DNA from: Burkholderiales bacterium
GTDB lineage: Bacteria; Pseudomonadota; Gammaproteobacteria; Burkholderiales; Burkholderiaceae_C
Assembly (NCBI GenBank): GCA_028868825.1
Contig: JAGWTU010000017.1
Span: 1 to 64,000, forward strand
Length of the DNA: 64,000 nucleotides
Direction: 5' to 3'
Positions 42,455-52,458 of this stretch are shown here, one piece after another. Position 1 is the first letter of the stretch; each line of letters begins with the position of its first letter. The position numbers were made by a program, and so were the translations under genes. The notes below the pieces were generated by a model. It was not told where the DNA came from and searched no databases. It was given only the letters and a program-made list of their open reading frames with translations.

Positions 42455-44476
42455 TCAGCCTTCGATCAACCCCCGCTTGCGCAGCAGCGGTTCGAGCTGC
42501 GCCGCCCGCCCCCTGAACGCGACATAGGCGGCCCCCGGCTCGACGCTGTTGCCGACGGCGTAGACATGCCGCTTCAGCCGCGCCGCCGTCGCCGCATGGA
42601 ATGCATCGCCGGCCTCGACGAAGGCGTCGTTGCCATCGGCGTCGAGCACCTCGGCCCAGAGATAGACGTAGTACTGCGCCGCGTAGGCGCTGCTCGAGAA
42701 CAGGTGCTGGAAATGCACCAGACGGTGGTTCATGCCCACGCCGTGCGGCAGCCCCAGCCGCTGCATCAGCCCGGACTCGAAGGCGCAGAGATCGCGCGGC
42801 GGCTCGGCTTCGGTGCGTCCATGCACGGCCTGGTCGACGAGTGCGCTGGCGAGGTAGCGCACCGTCTCGTAGCCCTGGCCGAAGCGGCGCGCGCGCTGCA
42901 GCCGCTGGATCAGCGCGTCGGGTAACGGCTCGCCGGTGTCGAGATGGCGCGCGTGCCGGCGCAGCACCTCGGGCTCGGCTATCCAATGCTCGAACAGCTG
43001 CGACGGCAGCTCGACGAAGTCGCGCAGCACCTGGGTGCCCGACAGGCGCCGGTATGCGACATCCGACAGCAAGCCGTGCAGCCCATGGCCGAATTCGTGA
43101 AACAGCGTGCGCGCATCGTCCAGCGACAGCAGCGTCGGGTGGCCGGCGGCGAAGTTGTTGTTGTTGACGACGATCGGCAGCTCGCGGCCGCCGTTGCGCG
43201 CCTGCAGCCGCAGGCTGCTCATCCAGGCGCCGCTGCGCTTGCCCGGCCGCGCGAGGTGGTCGTGCAGGAAGACGCCGATGACGCCGCCCGCGGCGTCGCG
43301 CACCTCGTAGGCGCGCACCGAGGGATGGTGCACCGGGAGGTCGGCGCGCGCGCTGAAGCGCAGCCCGAACAGCCGCTGCGCGCAGTCGAACGCCGCCTCG
43401 ACGACGCGTTCGAGCTGGAAATACGGCTTCACCTCGGCCTCGTCGACGGCGTAGCGCTCGCGCCGCACGCGCTCGGCCCAGTAGCGCCAGTCCCAGGGCT
43501 CGACCTCGCCGCGCAAGCCCTGCGCGCGCATCGCCTCGAGCAGCGCGGCGCGCTCGCGCTCGACGGCGGCCAGCGCCAGTGGCCAGACGCGGCCGAGCAG
43601 GCCCTGCACGGCGGCCGCGCTGCCGGCCATCGTGTCGGTGAGCGCATGGTCGGCGTAGCAGGCGTGGCCGTGCAGCCGCGCGAGCTCGCCGCGCAGGCGC
43701 AGGATGTCGCGCGCGATCTCGGCATTGTCCGGCTCGCCGCGGCCGGCCCAGGCGCGCCAGACGCGCTCGCGCAGGTCGCGCCGCGCCGCATGGGTGAGGA
43801 AGGGGATGACGTGCGAGCGCGCCAGCGTCACCGCATGGCCCTCGATGCCGCGCTCGGTCGCGGCGGTGCGGGCCACCTCGCGCACGCTCTCGGGCAGGCC
43901 GGCGAGGTCGGCCTCGCCATGCAGCGGCAGCACCCAGCTCGATTCCTCCTGCAGCAGGTTCTGCGCGAAGCGCGTCGTCAGCTGTGCATGCCGTTGCATC
44001 AGCTCGGCGCAGCGGCGCTGGCCGGCGGCGTCGAGCCGCGCACCGGCGCGCACGAAGTCCTGGTGCAGTCGCTCGACCAGCCGCCGCGGCTCGGCCGCCA
44101 GCGACTCGCGCCGCTCGTGCACCGCATCGAGCCGTGCAAAAACACCCGCATGGCGGTGGATCGCGCTGTCGTGGGCCGCCAGCGGTGCCGCCAGCGCCCG
44201 CTGCGCGGCCTGCAGTTCGGGGTTCGACGCCGAGGCGGTGAGGCCGTGGAAGGCGGCGCCGATGCGCGCCAGGCGCCGCCCCGCGCGGTCGAAGGCGGCC
44301 GCGGTGTTGTCGACATCGGGCGGCGCCGGATCGGCCGCGATCGCCTCGATCTCGGCGCGATGCTCGGCCATCGCCGACTCCAGCGCCGGCTCGAAGTCGG
44401 CCGCGCTCAGCTCGGCGTAGGGCGGCAGTCCGTAGGGTGCGTCCCAGTCGCGCAGCAGGGGATTGTGGATCGCCAT
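42455..44476 (-). CDS. M3-family oligopeptidase (PrlC/Dcp type)
   Basis: A 673-residue cytoplasmic zinc metallopeptidase that degrades oligopeptides. The zinc site HEFGH lies near residue 461, preceded by LDDARTLF. The helical N-terminal half and the C-terminal YAAQYYVYLWAEVLDADGNDAF block are family-typical. No signal peptide is present. Oligopeptidase A (PrlC) is more likely than the dipeptidyl form. It is convergent with the CDF gene and is followed upstream by a broken periplasmic-protein gene in the same orientation, 4 bp away. Confidence 0.92.
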   Translation of the reverse strand: MAIHNPLLRDWDAPYGLPPYAELSAADFEPALESAMAEHRAEIEAIAADPAPPDVDNTAAAFDRAGRRLARIGAAFHGLTASASNPELQAAQRALAAPLAAHDSAIHRHAGVFARLDAVHERRESLAAEPRRLVERLHQDFVRAGARLDAAGQRRCAELMQRHAQLTTRFAQNLLQEESSWVLPLHGEADLAGLPESVREVARTAATERGIEGHAVTLARSHVIPFLTHAARRDLRERVWRAWAGRGEPDNAEIARDILRLRGELARLHGHACYADHALTDTMAGSAAAVQGLLGRVWPLALAAVERERAALLEAMRAQGLRGEVEPWDWRYWAERVRRERYAVDEAEVKPYFQLERVVEAAFDCAQRLFGLRFSARADLPVHHPSVRAYEVRDAAGGVIGVFLHDHLARPGKRSGAWMSSLRLQARNGGRELPIVVNNNNFAAGHPTLLSLDDARTLFHEFGHGLHGLLSDVAYRRLSGTQVLRDFVELPSQLFEHWIAEPEVLRRHARHLDTGEPLPDALIQRLQRARRFGQGYETVRYLASALVDQAVHGRTEAEPPRDLCAFESGLMQRLGLPHGVGMNHRLVHFQHLFSSSAYAAQYYVYLWAEVLDADGNDAFVEAGDAFHAATAARLKRHVYAVGNSVEPGAAYVAFRGRAAQLEPLLRKRGLIEG

Positions 44477-44480
44477 GCCT

Positions 44481-45161
44481 TCACTTGCCGCTCTGGATCG
44501 CCTTCTCGTCGTCCTCCCGATAGCGCCGGTTGGCGCAATCGGTGGTCCAGGTGTGGCGTTCATCGTCGAGCGCGGTGGATTGCTTGATCCAGGCCTCGTT
44601 GCGATGGTTCCAGTCCTGCACGCGCTTTTGCAGCGCCTCGGCTTCGGCGTTGTAGGCGGCCACCGCATGCTCGCTGTTCGTCGTCAACGCCGAGCGCTCG
44701 CCCTCGAGGCCGGTCTTGAGCTTCTCGAGCTGGCCGCGCTCGGCGTTGAGCTGGTCGCGGACCTTGTCGGCACGCGAGCCCGCGGGCGGGTTGGCGTTGA
44801 AGGCGGCGACGCTGTCGTTCCAGGTCTGGACGCGCACGCCGTAGGCCTTCATGCGGGCGCTCAGGTCCTCGGCCTGGCGCTTGAAGTCGTCGATCGGCGC
44901 CCGGTCGGCCTCGAGCTTGCTGCGCGCGGCGGCGAGGTCGGCCTTCTCCTGGGCCAGCGGCGCGCGGCGCTGCTCCAGTTCGGCCTGCCGGCCGCGGATC
45001 GAGTCGCCCTGCTGGAGGCAGGCACGCAGCTACTCGCGCGTCAATATCGCTGCGTTCGATGCCGCATTGCCCAGCGACAGCGTCTTCGGCGGCGTCTGCG
45101 CCAGCGTCGCAGCGCTCAGCACCAGGCCGGCCGCGGTTCCCAGGATCATCTTGAAGGACAT
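44481..45161 (-). pseudogene. Exported coiled-coil protein interrupted by one amber codon
   Basis: From the ATG at 45161 the frame encodes a signal peptide (MSFKMILGTAAGLVLSAATLAQ) and 20 further residues ending ILTRE, then TAG at 45030-45032. Reading straight on, in the same frame, gives LRACLQQGDSIRGRQ and a further 180 residues rich in Lys, Glu, Gln and Ala, a long coiled coil ending at 44481. The total is an intact multiple of three, so a single CAG-to-TAG change explains the break. It resembles Burkholderiales periplasmic coiled-coil proteins of unknown function. Readthrough, an internal start (ATG at 44852) or a sequencing error are alternatives. Confidence 0.7.
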
Positions 45162-45278
45162 GGCTCTCCCCGAATGGCAAGGCCGGCCGCCGCCGACCCG
45201 GTCTTCGATGATGCCACCCTTGCCGGCCACGGCGGCTGCGGCCAAACTCGGGCTTGAAACGAAGCGAGGAGGGTCACG

Positions 45279-45818
45279 TTGCGCGCATTGAAGGTGATCA
45301 AATGGATCCTGCTCGCGGCACTGGCGCTGGCCGCGTTGCTGCTGGCGATCGGCGCCTCGCTGCCCGGACGCTTCGAGGTCCGGCGCAGCCTCGTCATCGG
45401 CGCCGCACCCGAGCGCGTCTTCGGCTTCGTCGCGCGGCCGCGCAGCTGGCCGCAATGGTCGGTGTGGAACCGGCGCGACCCGGCGATGAAGATCGACTAC
45501 TTCGGCCCCGAGAGCGGCCTGGGCGCGGGCTGGTCGTGGAAAAGCCGCTCCGAGGGCGACGGCCGCATGCTGCTGACGCTGGCCGAGTCGCCGGCGCGCG
45601 TCAAGTTCGACCTCGCGTTCACCGATTTCGACCAGCCGGTCGAAGGCGAGCTGACCTTCGAGCCCGCCGGCACCGGCACGCGCGCGACCTGGATCATGCG
45701 CGGCGACATGGGCCGCAGCCCGCTGAACCACTGGTTCGCGTTCTTCGCCGACCGCCTGATGGGGCCCGATTTCGAGGGTGGCCTGGCGAACCTGAAGCGG
45801 CTCGCCGAGGCGAGGTGA
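45279..45818 (+). CDS. SRPBCC-family protein with N-terminal membrane anchor
   Basis: A 179-residue protein. A single hydrophobic segment (about 7-27) is followed by a START/Bet v1-like fold (about 30-175; FEVRRSLVIGAAPERVFGFVARPRSWPQWSVW). Such folds bind hydrophobic ligands. The start is TTG at 45279, with GAGGAGGG upstream. It is divergent from the broken coiled-coil gene. No ligand can be named. Confidence 0.78.
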   Translation: MRALKVIKWILLAALALAALLLAIGASLPGRFEVRRSLVIGAAPERVFGFVARPRSWPQWSVWNRRDPAMKIDYFGPESGLGAGWSWKSRSEGDGRMLLTLAESPARVKFDLAFTDFDQPVEGELTFEPAGTGTRATWIMRGDMGRSPLNHWFAFFADRLMGPDFEGGLANLKRLAEAR

Positions 45819-45940
45819 ACGCCGCCGCCGCGGCGGCCGTCCAGGCCGCCCGGGCCGCTGTGGCACAGTGCGCAGCCTTCGCTCGCACCGCCCGCCGCCA
45901 TGCCCAGTCCCACCCGATCCATCCGCTCCGGCGCGCCGTC

Positions 45941-46492
45941 ATGGCGCTGAAGTCCACCATCTACAAGGCGACGCTGCAGATCGCCGACATGGACCGCGCC
46001 CATTACACGACGCAGTCGCTGACGCTGGCGCGCCACCCTTCCGAGACCGACGAGCGGCTGATGATGCGGCTGCTGGCCTGGTCGCTGCAGATGCCGGCCG
46101 ACGAGAACGACGGCGCGCTGCTGTTCGGACGCGGCATCTCCGACACCGACGAGCCCGATCTCTGGCACCACAGCCTCGACGGCCGCCTGCGCCATTGGGT
46201 CGAGGTCGGCCAGCCCGACGACCGCCGCCTCGTCAAGGCCAGCGGCCGCGCCGACCGCGTGACGGTGTACGTCTACGCCGCGGCGGCGCCGATCTGGTGG
46301 GCGGCGATCAAGGGCAAGGTCGCGCGCCTGGCCAATCTCGAGGTCTGGCAGGTACCGGCGCCCCAGAGCCAGGCGCTGGCGGCGCTGGCGGCGCGCTCGA
46401 TGCAGATCCAGGTGGCGATCCAGGACGCCCAGCTCTGGGTCGGCAACGGCGAGGACAGCGTCGAGATCCATCCGCTGCGCTTGTTCCCATGA
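45941..46492 (+). CDS. yaeQ: YaeQ family protein
   Basis: A 183-residue protein of the YaeQ family, which has a PD-(D/E)XK nuclease-like fold without a confirmed activity. The opening ALKSTIYKATLQIADMDRAHY and the ISDTDEPDLWHHSLDGRLRHWVEVGQPDDRRL block are highly characteristic, as is the IHPLRL ending. It starts an overlapped gene run; the next gene begins inside its stop codon (ATGA). Confidence 0.93.
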   Translation: MALKSTIYKATLQIADMDRAHYTTQSLTLARHPSETDERLMMRLLAWSLQMPADENDGALLFGRGISDTDEPDLWHHSLDGRLRHWVEVGQPDDRRLVKASGRADRVTVYVYAAAAPIWWAAIKGKVARLANLEVWQVPAPQSQALAALAARSMQIQVAIQDAQLWVGNGEDSVEIHPLRLFP

Positions 46493-48561
46493 TCGAGGAC
46501 GACCCTTATCTCTGGCTCGAGGAGGTCGAGGGCGAGCGCGCGCTGGCCTGGGTGCGCGCGCGCAACGCCGCCACCGAGGCCGAGCTCGAATCGCGGCCCG
46601 GCCACGACGCGCTGCGCGCGGCGCTGCTCGAGGTGCTCGACGCGCGCGACCAGATTCCCTACGTGACGCGGCGCGGCGACCATCTCTACAACCTCTGGCG
46701 CGACGCCGAGCACCCGCGCGGCCTGTGGCGGCGCACGACGCTGGCCGAATACCGCCGCAGCGAGCCGCGCTGGCAGACGCTGATCGACCTCGACGCGCTC
46801 GGCGCCGCCGAGGGCGAGACCTGGGTCTGGGCGGGCGCGACCGCGCTCGGCCCCGCGTACCGGCGCGCGCTGGTCTCGCTGTCGCGCGGCGGCTCGGACG
46901 CGGTGGTGGTGCGCGAATTCGACCTCGACCGCCGCGCCTTCGTCGCCGGTGGCTTCGAGCTGCCCGAGGCCAAGTCGCGCGTCGCCTGGCAGGACCTGGA
47001 CCAGATCTACGTCGGCACCGATTTCGGCGTCGGGTCGCTCACCGATTCGGGCTACCCCCGCGTCGTCAAGCGCTGGCGCCGCGGCCAGCCACTGAGCCAG
47101 GCGCAGACCGTCTACGAGGGCCAGGAGGCCGATGTCTCGGCCTTCGTCAGCGTCGATGCGACGCCGGGTTGGGAGCGCACGATCGTCGGCAGCGCGGTCG
47201 ATTTCTACAGCGACCGCCTGTTCCTGCTCGACGGCGAGCGGCGGATCCCGATCGACAAGCCGGCCGATGCCCAGCTCGACTTCCGCCGCGACCGCGTCTT
47301 CATCGAACTGCGCAGCGACTGGGCGCTGCCGGGCGGCCCCTGCTGGCCGCGCGGCTCGCTGCTCGTCGCCGACGCCGCTGCGTACCTGCGCGGCGAACGC
47401 GCCTTCACGCCGCTGTTCACGCCGACGCCGACGCGCTCGCTCGCCGGCCATGCCTATGGCCGCGACACCGTCTGGCTGACGCTGCTCGACGATGTCGCCA
47501 GCCGCATCGAGGAATGGACCGAGACCGGCGGCCGCTGGCGGCGGCGCGAGGTGCAGGCGCCCTGCCCCGGCCGCCTCGAGGTCACGGCGCTGCACGACCC
47601 GCTCGTCGCCGACGATGCGCTGGCCGAGTCCTACTGGCTCAACGGTGCCGATTTCCTGCGCCCCGACCAGCTCGAACTCGGCGCAGCCGGCAGCGACGCG
47701 CGCGAGCCGCTGAAGTCGCGCCCGACGTTCTTCGACGCCACCGGCATGCGCGTCGAGCAGCGCTTCGCGACCAGCCGCGACGGCACCCGCGTGCCCTACT
47801 TCGTCGTCTGGCCGCGCGACGCGCGCGCGGACGGCGCCGAGGGCGACAAGCCGACGCTGCTCTACGGCTACGGCGGCTTCGAGGTCTCGCTGACGCCCTC
47901 GTACTCGGGCACCCTGGGTCGTGCCTGGACCGGGCGGGGCGGCGTCTACGTGCTGGCCAACATCCGCGGCGGCGGCGAATACGGGCCCGCCTGGCATCAG
48001 GCGGCCGTCAAGGAACACAAGCAGCGCAGCTACGACGACTTCGCCGCCGTCGCCGCCGACCTCGTCGCCGCCGGCATCACGCGGCCGCAGCGGCTGGGCA
48101 TCATGGGCGGCAGCAACGGCGGGCTGCTCGTCGGCGCGACGATGGTGCAGCACCCCGAGCTGTTCGGCGCCGTCGTCTGCCAGGTGCCGCTGCTCGACAT
48201 GAAACGCTACAGCCGGCTGCTCGCCGGCGCCTCGTGGATCGCCGAGTACGGCGACCCCGAGCGGCCCGAGGAATGGGCCTGGATCTCGAAATACAGCCCG
48301 TACCAGAACGTCGCGCCCGGCATCCGGATGCCGCGGGTGCTGTTCGACACCAGCACCCGCGACGACCGCGTCCACCCCGGCCACGCGCGCAAGATGGCGG
48401 CGCGCATGATCGCCCAGGGCCACGACGTGCTGTACTGGGAGAACATCGAAGGCGGCCATGGCGGTGCCGCCGACAACGCCCAGCGCGCGCGCATGCTGGC
48501 GCTCGAATTCGCATTCCTCTGGCTGCAGCTCGGCACGCCGGGCCTCCCGAATCGATGCTGA
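46489..48561 (+). CDS. Prolyl oligopeptidase family serine peptidase (S9)
   Basis: A 690-residue S9 peptidase without a signal peptide. A beta-propeller domain spans about 70-430. The alpha/beta-hydrolase domain follows, with LANIRGGGEYG, the nucleophile elbow GIMGGSNGGLLVG (Ser near residue 543), an Asp in TSTRDDRVHPGHA and the His in EGGHGG near 652. It cleaves short peptides, typically after proline. It is embedded in an overlapped run with yaeQ and aat. Confidence 0.92.
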   Translation: MIEDDPYLWLEEVEGERALAWVRARNAATEAELESRPGHDALRAALLEVLDARDQIPYVTRRGDHLYNLWRDAEHPRGLWRRTTLAEYRRSEPRWQTLIDLDALGAAEGETWVWAGATALGPAYRRALVSLSRGGSDAVVVREFDLDRRAFVAGGFELPEAKSRVAWQDLDQIYVGTDFGVGSLTDSGYPRVVKRWRRGQPLSQAQTVYEGQEADVSAFVSVDATPGWERTIVGSAVDFYSDRLFLLDGERRIPIDKPADAQLDFRRDRVFIELRSDWALPGGPCWPRGSLLVADAAAYLRGERAFTPLFTPTPTRSLAGHAYGRDTVWLTLLDDVASRIEEWTETGGRWRRREVQAPCPGRLEVTALHDPLVADDALAESYWLNGADFLRPDQLELGAAGSDAREPLKSRPTFFDATGMRVEQRFATSRDGTRVPYFVVWPRDARADGAEGDKPTLLYGYGGFEVSLTPSYSGTLGRAWTGRGGVYVLANIRGGGEYGPAWHQAAVKEHKQRSYDDFAAVAADLVAAGITRPQRLGIMGGSNGGLLVGATMVQHPELFGAVVCQVPLLDMKRYSRLLAGASWIAEYGDPERPEEWAWISKYSPYQNVAPGIRMPRVLFDTSTRDDRVHPGHARKMAARMIAQGHDVLYWENIEGGHGGAADNAQRARMLALEFAFLWLQLGTPGLPNRC

Positions 48562-49316
48562 GCTGGATCGACGACCACCTGCCCCTGCCGCCGACGAGTC
48601 TGGCGCTGGGGCCCGGGAGCGAGGCACCCGGACTCGTCGCCGCCGGCGGCCGCGTCGAGCCCGCAAGGCTCGAGGAGGCCTACCGCAAGGGCATCTTCCC
48701 CTGGTACAGCGCCGGCCAGCCGGTGCTGTGGTGGGCGCCCGATCCGCGCATGGTGCTGCGCGTGGCCGACTTCCATCTCTCGCAGACGATGCGCAAGACG
48801 CTGCGGCGTTTTCGCCGCGACGTGCGCGCGGGCCGCTGCGAACTGCGCTTCGACAGCGCCTTCGAACGCGTCATCGACGCCTGCGCCCGCACGCCGCGCG
48901 CGCACCAGGACGGCACCTGGATCGTGCCCGAGATCGTGCACGCCTACACCGCCTGGCACCGCGCCGGCCGCGTCCACAGCGTCGAGACCTGGCAGGACGG
49001 CGATCTCGTCGGCGGGCTCTATTTCGTCGGCATCGGCCGCATGTGCTTCGGCGAATCGATGTTCGCGCACCGCAGCGACGCCTCGAAGATCGCGCTGGCG
49101 GCCTTCGTCGCCGCGGGCCGCGCGCGGGGCGTCGAGCTCATCGACTGCCAGCAGAACACCGGCCACCTCGCCTCGTTCGGCGCGCGCGAGATGGCGCGCG
49201 ACGAGTTCGAGCGCCGGCTCGCGACCGCCGTCGCCGCGCCGCCCGGCGCCGATTGGACCTATGATGATTCGGCCTGGGATCTCGTCCTGGGCGATCCGGA
49301 CGCGACGACGACGTGA
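48555..49316 (+). CDS. aat: Leucyl/phenylalanyl-tRNA-protein transferase
   Basis: A 253-residue L/F-transferase that attaches Leu or Phe to N-terminal Lys or Arg of substrate proteins, tagging them for Clp[24 protein letters not shown] and [12 protein letters not shown] at residues 30-66 are diagnostic, as are [10 protein letters not shown] and [15 protein letters not shown]. The ATG overlaps the end of the prolyl oligopeptidase gene by 7 bp. The next gene starts inside its stop codon. Confidence 0.96.
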   Translation: MLSWIDDHLPLPPTSLALGPGSEAPGLVAAGGRVEPARLEEAYRKGIFPWYSAGQPVLWWAPDPRMVLRVADFHLSQTMRKTLRRFRRDVRAGRCELRFDSAFERVIDACARTPRAHQDGTWIVPEIVHAYTAWHRAGRVHSVETWQDGDLVGGLYFVGIGRMCFGESMFAHRSDASKIALAAFVAAGRARGVELIDCQQNTGHLASFGAREMARDEFERRLATAVAAPPGADWTYDDSAWDLVLGDPDATTT

Positions 49317-50095
49317 CCCACCTCAAGGACCTGCCGCTGCGCTCGCTGCAGTTCTATGCGACGGCGCCCTACCCCTGCAGCTACCTGCCGCGGCGGCAGG
49401 CGCGCTCGCAGGTCGCCACGCCCAGCCACCTGATCCACGCCGACACCTATTCGGGCCTCGTCGCAGCCGGTTTCCGGCGCAGCGGCATGTTCACCTACCG
49501 GCCGTATTGCGACGGCTGCCGCGCCTGCGTGCCGCTGCGCATCCCCGTGGCCGACTTCGCGGCCACGCGCAGCCAGCGGCGTGCCTGGAAGGCGCATGCG
49601 AACCTGAAGGCGCGCGTGCTCAAGCTCGGCTTCGTCGCCGAGCATTACGAGCTCTACCTGCGCTACCAGTCGGGCCGCCACAGCGGCGGCGGCATGGACC
49701 ACGACAGCGTCGACCAGTACACGCAGTTCCTGCTGCAAAGCCGCGTCAATTCGCGACTCGTCGAGTTCCGCGAGCCCACCGCCGACGGCGGCCCCGGGGC
49801 GCTGAAGATGGTTTCGATCCTCGACGTGCTCAGCGACGGCATCTCGGCCGTCTACACCTATTACGAGCCCGAGGAGGGCCGCAGCTACGGCACCTACGGC
49901 GTACTGTGGCTGATCGAGCAGACGCGGCTGCTCAAGCTGCCGCATGTCTACCTCGGCTACTGGATCGCCGAGAGCCCGAAGATGGCCTACAAGGCGCAGT
50001 TCAGGCCGCACGAGCTGCTCGTCGACGGGCGCTGGCAGGATGCCGATGCCGTGGCGGCCGTGACGGCCGCGCCGAGCGCCGAGCCGGACCTCTGA
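49313..50095 (+). CDS. bpt: Aspartate/glutamate leucyltransferase (Bpt, ATE family)
   Basis: A 260-residue ATE-fold aminoacyl transferase that adds Leu to N-terminal Asp or Glu in bacteria. The N-terminal [16 protein letters not shown] and the [16 protein letters not shown] cysteine cluster are family hallmarks. The C-terminal [24 protein letters not shown] is also conserved. The start is GTG at 49313, overlapping the aat stop (GTGA). Together with aat it makes both classes of N-degron signals. It is convergent with a Nudix-MBL gene. Confidence 0.95.
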   Translation: MTHLKDLPLRSLQFYATAPYPCSYLPRRQARSQVATPSHLIHADTYSGLVAAGFRRSGMFTYRPYCDGCRACVPLRIPVADFAATRSQRRAWKAHANLKARVLKLGFVAEHYELYLRYQSGRHSGGGMDHDSVDQYTQFLLQSRVNSRLVEFREPTADGGPGALKMVSILDVLSDGISAVYTYYEPEEGRSYGTYGVLWLIEQTRLLKLPHVYLGYWIAESPKMAYKAQFRPHELLVDGRWQDADAVAAVTAAPSAEPDL

Positions 50096-50114
50096 ACCCG
50101 GGCCCGGCCCCGAC

Positions 50115-51776
50115 TCAGGCGGCGCGCCAGACCTCGCCGACGCGCGTCGCCCGGCCCTCGCCTTCGAGCTTGAGCAGATGCGCCAGCAGCGAGCGTGCCG
50201 CGACGCCGTGGCGCGCCGGCGGCACATCGTCGTAGACGCGCGGCACGAGGCCGGCGACCGACGCCGGCCCGGCCGCTTGCAGCGCCTCGAAGACGCGGGC
50301 TTCGCGGCGCAGCCGATGCGCGATCAGTCCCGCGACCAGAGCCTGCGGATCGCCGACGAGCCAGCCATGGCCTGGGGCCAGCCATTGCAGCGATTCGCCC
50401 TGCAGCCGCGCCAGCGATCGCAGATAGGCCGCCATGTCGCCGTCGGGCGGGTTGATGACGACGGTCGAACCCTGCATCACATGGTCGCCGGTGAACAGCA
50501 GCCGCTCCTCCTCGAGCAGATAGCACAGGTGGTTCGAGGCATGGCCAGGGGTGTGGATGGCGCGCAGCGTCGCGCCTGGTGCGGCGGCCAGCCGCTCGCC
50601 GTCGGCGAGCTCGCGCGCGGCGACGAAGCTCGCGTCCTGGGCCTCGCCGACCGGGGCCGAGCGGCCCAGCAGCTCGGCGCCCGTGGCCCGCGCCAGCGCG
50701 CGGGCGCCGGGCGAATGATCGATATGCGTGTGGGTGACGAGGATGCGCTCGATGCGCCCCGGCGCCGCGGCCAGCAGCGCCTGGACATGGCCGGCGTCGT
50801 CGGGGCCGGGGTCGATCACGGTCCAGCGCTCGCCGCCGCCGACGAGATAACTGTTCGTCCCCGGGCCGGTCATCATCCCCGAATTCGGCGCGGTGACGCG
50901 GATCACATGGTCGGACAGCCGCACGGCGCGCCCGGCGACGAGGTCGCTCCAGGCCGTGCCATCGCCATCGGGGTCGAGCCGCGCGACCTCGGCGTAGGCG
51001 GGGTCGGTCGGCAGCAGCAGCGTCGGGCCGCGCGCCGTGCGCGCCCGACGCGGCATCGTCAGCGTCGGCCGCGGCTGGTCGCGGATGGCATCCAGCGCCG
51101 CCGCGGCGCTGCCATGGCGGGCGAGGAACTGCAGCGTGTGCCGCGTCACCGGCAGCAGCTTGAGCCCGCGCGCCGGATCCAGCGCCTCGCCGGGCGTCAG
51201 CCACATCAGTTCCTGCGCCTCGCCGCGGTCGGCCTGCGCCTCCTGGCCGGCGGGGGCCAGCGCGGCGAAGAAGCGCGTGTCGAAACGCTTGGGCAGCCCC
51301 GGCGGCGTCAGCCAATGGCTGTAGTAGACGAGGCCGCGCAGGTCCAGCCGCAGGCGGTGTTCGCGGCAGAGCTCGGCGATGCCGACCTCGCCCGCCGCCA
51401 GCCGCGCCCGCCAGGGATGCAGCGCCGCGGCGTCGAAAGCGGCGTCGGCAAGCAGCAGGCCGACCTCCTCGTAGGTCTCGCGCAGCGCGGCGACGAGGTA
51501 GTCGAGCCCCCCCTCCGCCAAGCCCAGCGTCGCGCTCCATGGCGCGTCGTCGCCGCCGACGCAGCAGTCGTGCGCGACGCGGTCGCGCGCGTCGAGCACG
51601 CCGCCGGGGAAGACCGCCGCGCCGCCGCGCAGATCGCCGTCGCGCTCGGCACGGCGCAGCATCAGGACTTCGAGCCCGGCCGCGCCGTCGCGCAGCAGCA
51701 GCAGCGACGCCGCATGACGCACCGCTGTAGCCGCCGGATCCCCGCCACTCAGCATTGCCAATTGATTCCCATCCAA
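50115..51776 (-). CDS. Nudix hydrolase-metallo-beta-lactamase fusion
   Basis: A 553-residue two-domain protein. The N-terminal part (about 15-235) is Nudix-like, with the metal-binding helix seen as AALRETYEEVGLLL near residues 95-108, though the usual glycine-rich start is less clear. The C-terminal part (about 285-550) is a metallo-beta-lactamase domain with THTHIDHSPGA, IHTPGHASNH and LFTGDHVM. The last 60 residues look like a winged-helix tail, as in LACTB2-like proteins. The substrate is unknown; a nucleotide or CoA derivative is possible. An alternative ATG lies 21 bp downstream of the chosen one. Confidence 0.88.
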   Translation of the reverse strand: MDGNQLAMLSGGDPAATAVRHAASLLLLRDGAAGLEVLMLRRAERDGDLRGGAAVFPGGVLDARDRVAHDCCVGGDDAPWSATLGLAEGGLDYLVAALRETYEEVGLLLADAAFDAAALHPWRARLAAGEVGIAELCREHRLRLDLRGLVYYSHWLTPPGLPKRFDTRFFAALAPAGQEAQADRGEAQELMWLTPGEALDPARGLKLLPVTRHTLQFLARHGSAAAALDAIRDQPRPTLTMPRRARTARGPTLLLPTDPAYAEVARLDPDGDGTAWSDLVAGRAVRLSDHVIRVTAPNSGMMTGPGTNSYLVGGGERWTVIDPGPDDAGHVQALLAAAPGRIERILVTHTHIDHSPGARALARATGAELLGRSAPVGEAQDASFVAARELADGERLAAAPGATLRAIHTPGHASNHLCYLLEEERLLFTGDHVMQGSTVVINPPDGDMAAYLRSLARLQGESLQWLAPGHGWLVGDPQALVAGLIAHRLRREARVFEALQAAGPASVAGLVPRVYDDVPPARHGVAARSLLAHLLKLEGEGRATRVGEVWRAA

Positions 51777-52218
51777 GCGTCCAGTCCTGCGGCGTCTCGC
51801 AAGGTGACTGGGAGTCTAGCGTCTGCACCAGCTTATGGCCGTCGGCGGCTCTTCGTCCGCTTCAGGCGGTGTTGAACCCTCAAGCGGCCGGCCTTGGATC
51901 CGTCGCCTAGTTAAAAGTGGACGATTTCGGCCACCAGGCCAAGCTTACGTCTGGCCGCCCAGACACAGCATGTCGACTCGGTCTATGACCTGTCGGAACC
52001 TACCGGATGTCATTGCCCACATGCAGTCCAGACCGCGAAATGTGACGACATGAGGAGCCGAGCAACATATTCACACGGTGCGAACGCATCAGCGCCGCGG
52101 CGCCCTCCTGTGCATTGCCTGGTGATCAGTCATCTGATTCAACCCGATCAGTAAGTGGGTGATTTCCTTTCGCGCAAACTCGCGGCTCCACTGACCCTCT
52201 CCAGATGAAAACCAGACC
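51777..52218. other. Intergenic region, lower GC to the right; no recognised gene
   Basis: 442 bp. Short open frames occur on both strands, but none has a convincing start or family motif. GC content drops towards the right end, marking the beginning of a patch unlike the flanks. The left end presumably holds the promoter of the leftward Nudix-MBL gene. Confidence 0.5.
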
Positions 52219-52458
52219 ATGGATGAAGTCCCTTGGGCAGAGATTGTTTTCGTTTTGTCATTCTCCGCGATTTTTATCGCGATCGGTAGATTCTTTTCGA
52301 AATACACCAAGAATTCAAAACCGACTACCAGTCTATTCACAGCGATGGCCGAGATGAAGAATCAAATGACGCCTCGCGGATATAGATGGTTTGTCTTCAT
52401 TTTCTGTCTAGCCTTTGTTCTTGCGTTGATCATCAGGGTGCTGCAATTTTGGCGATAG
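52219..52458 (+). CDS. Small membrane protein, 79 residues, low GC
   Basis: A 79-residue protein with two predicted membrane helices (about 8-26, IVFVLSFSAIFIAIGRFF, and about 55-76, WFVFIFCLAFVLALIIRVLQFW). They are joined by a basic cytoplasmic loop. Base composition is far lower in GC than the rest of the window, suggesting acquisition. No clear ribosome-binding site is visible and no family was recognised. An open frame on the other strand covers part of the same DNA but looks less protein-like. Confidence 0.5.
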   Translation: MDEVPWAEIVFVLSFSAIFIAIGRFFSKYTKNSKPTTSLFTAMAEMKNQMTPRGYRWFVFIFCLAFVLALIIRVLQFWR

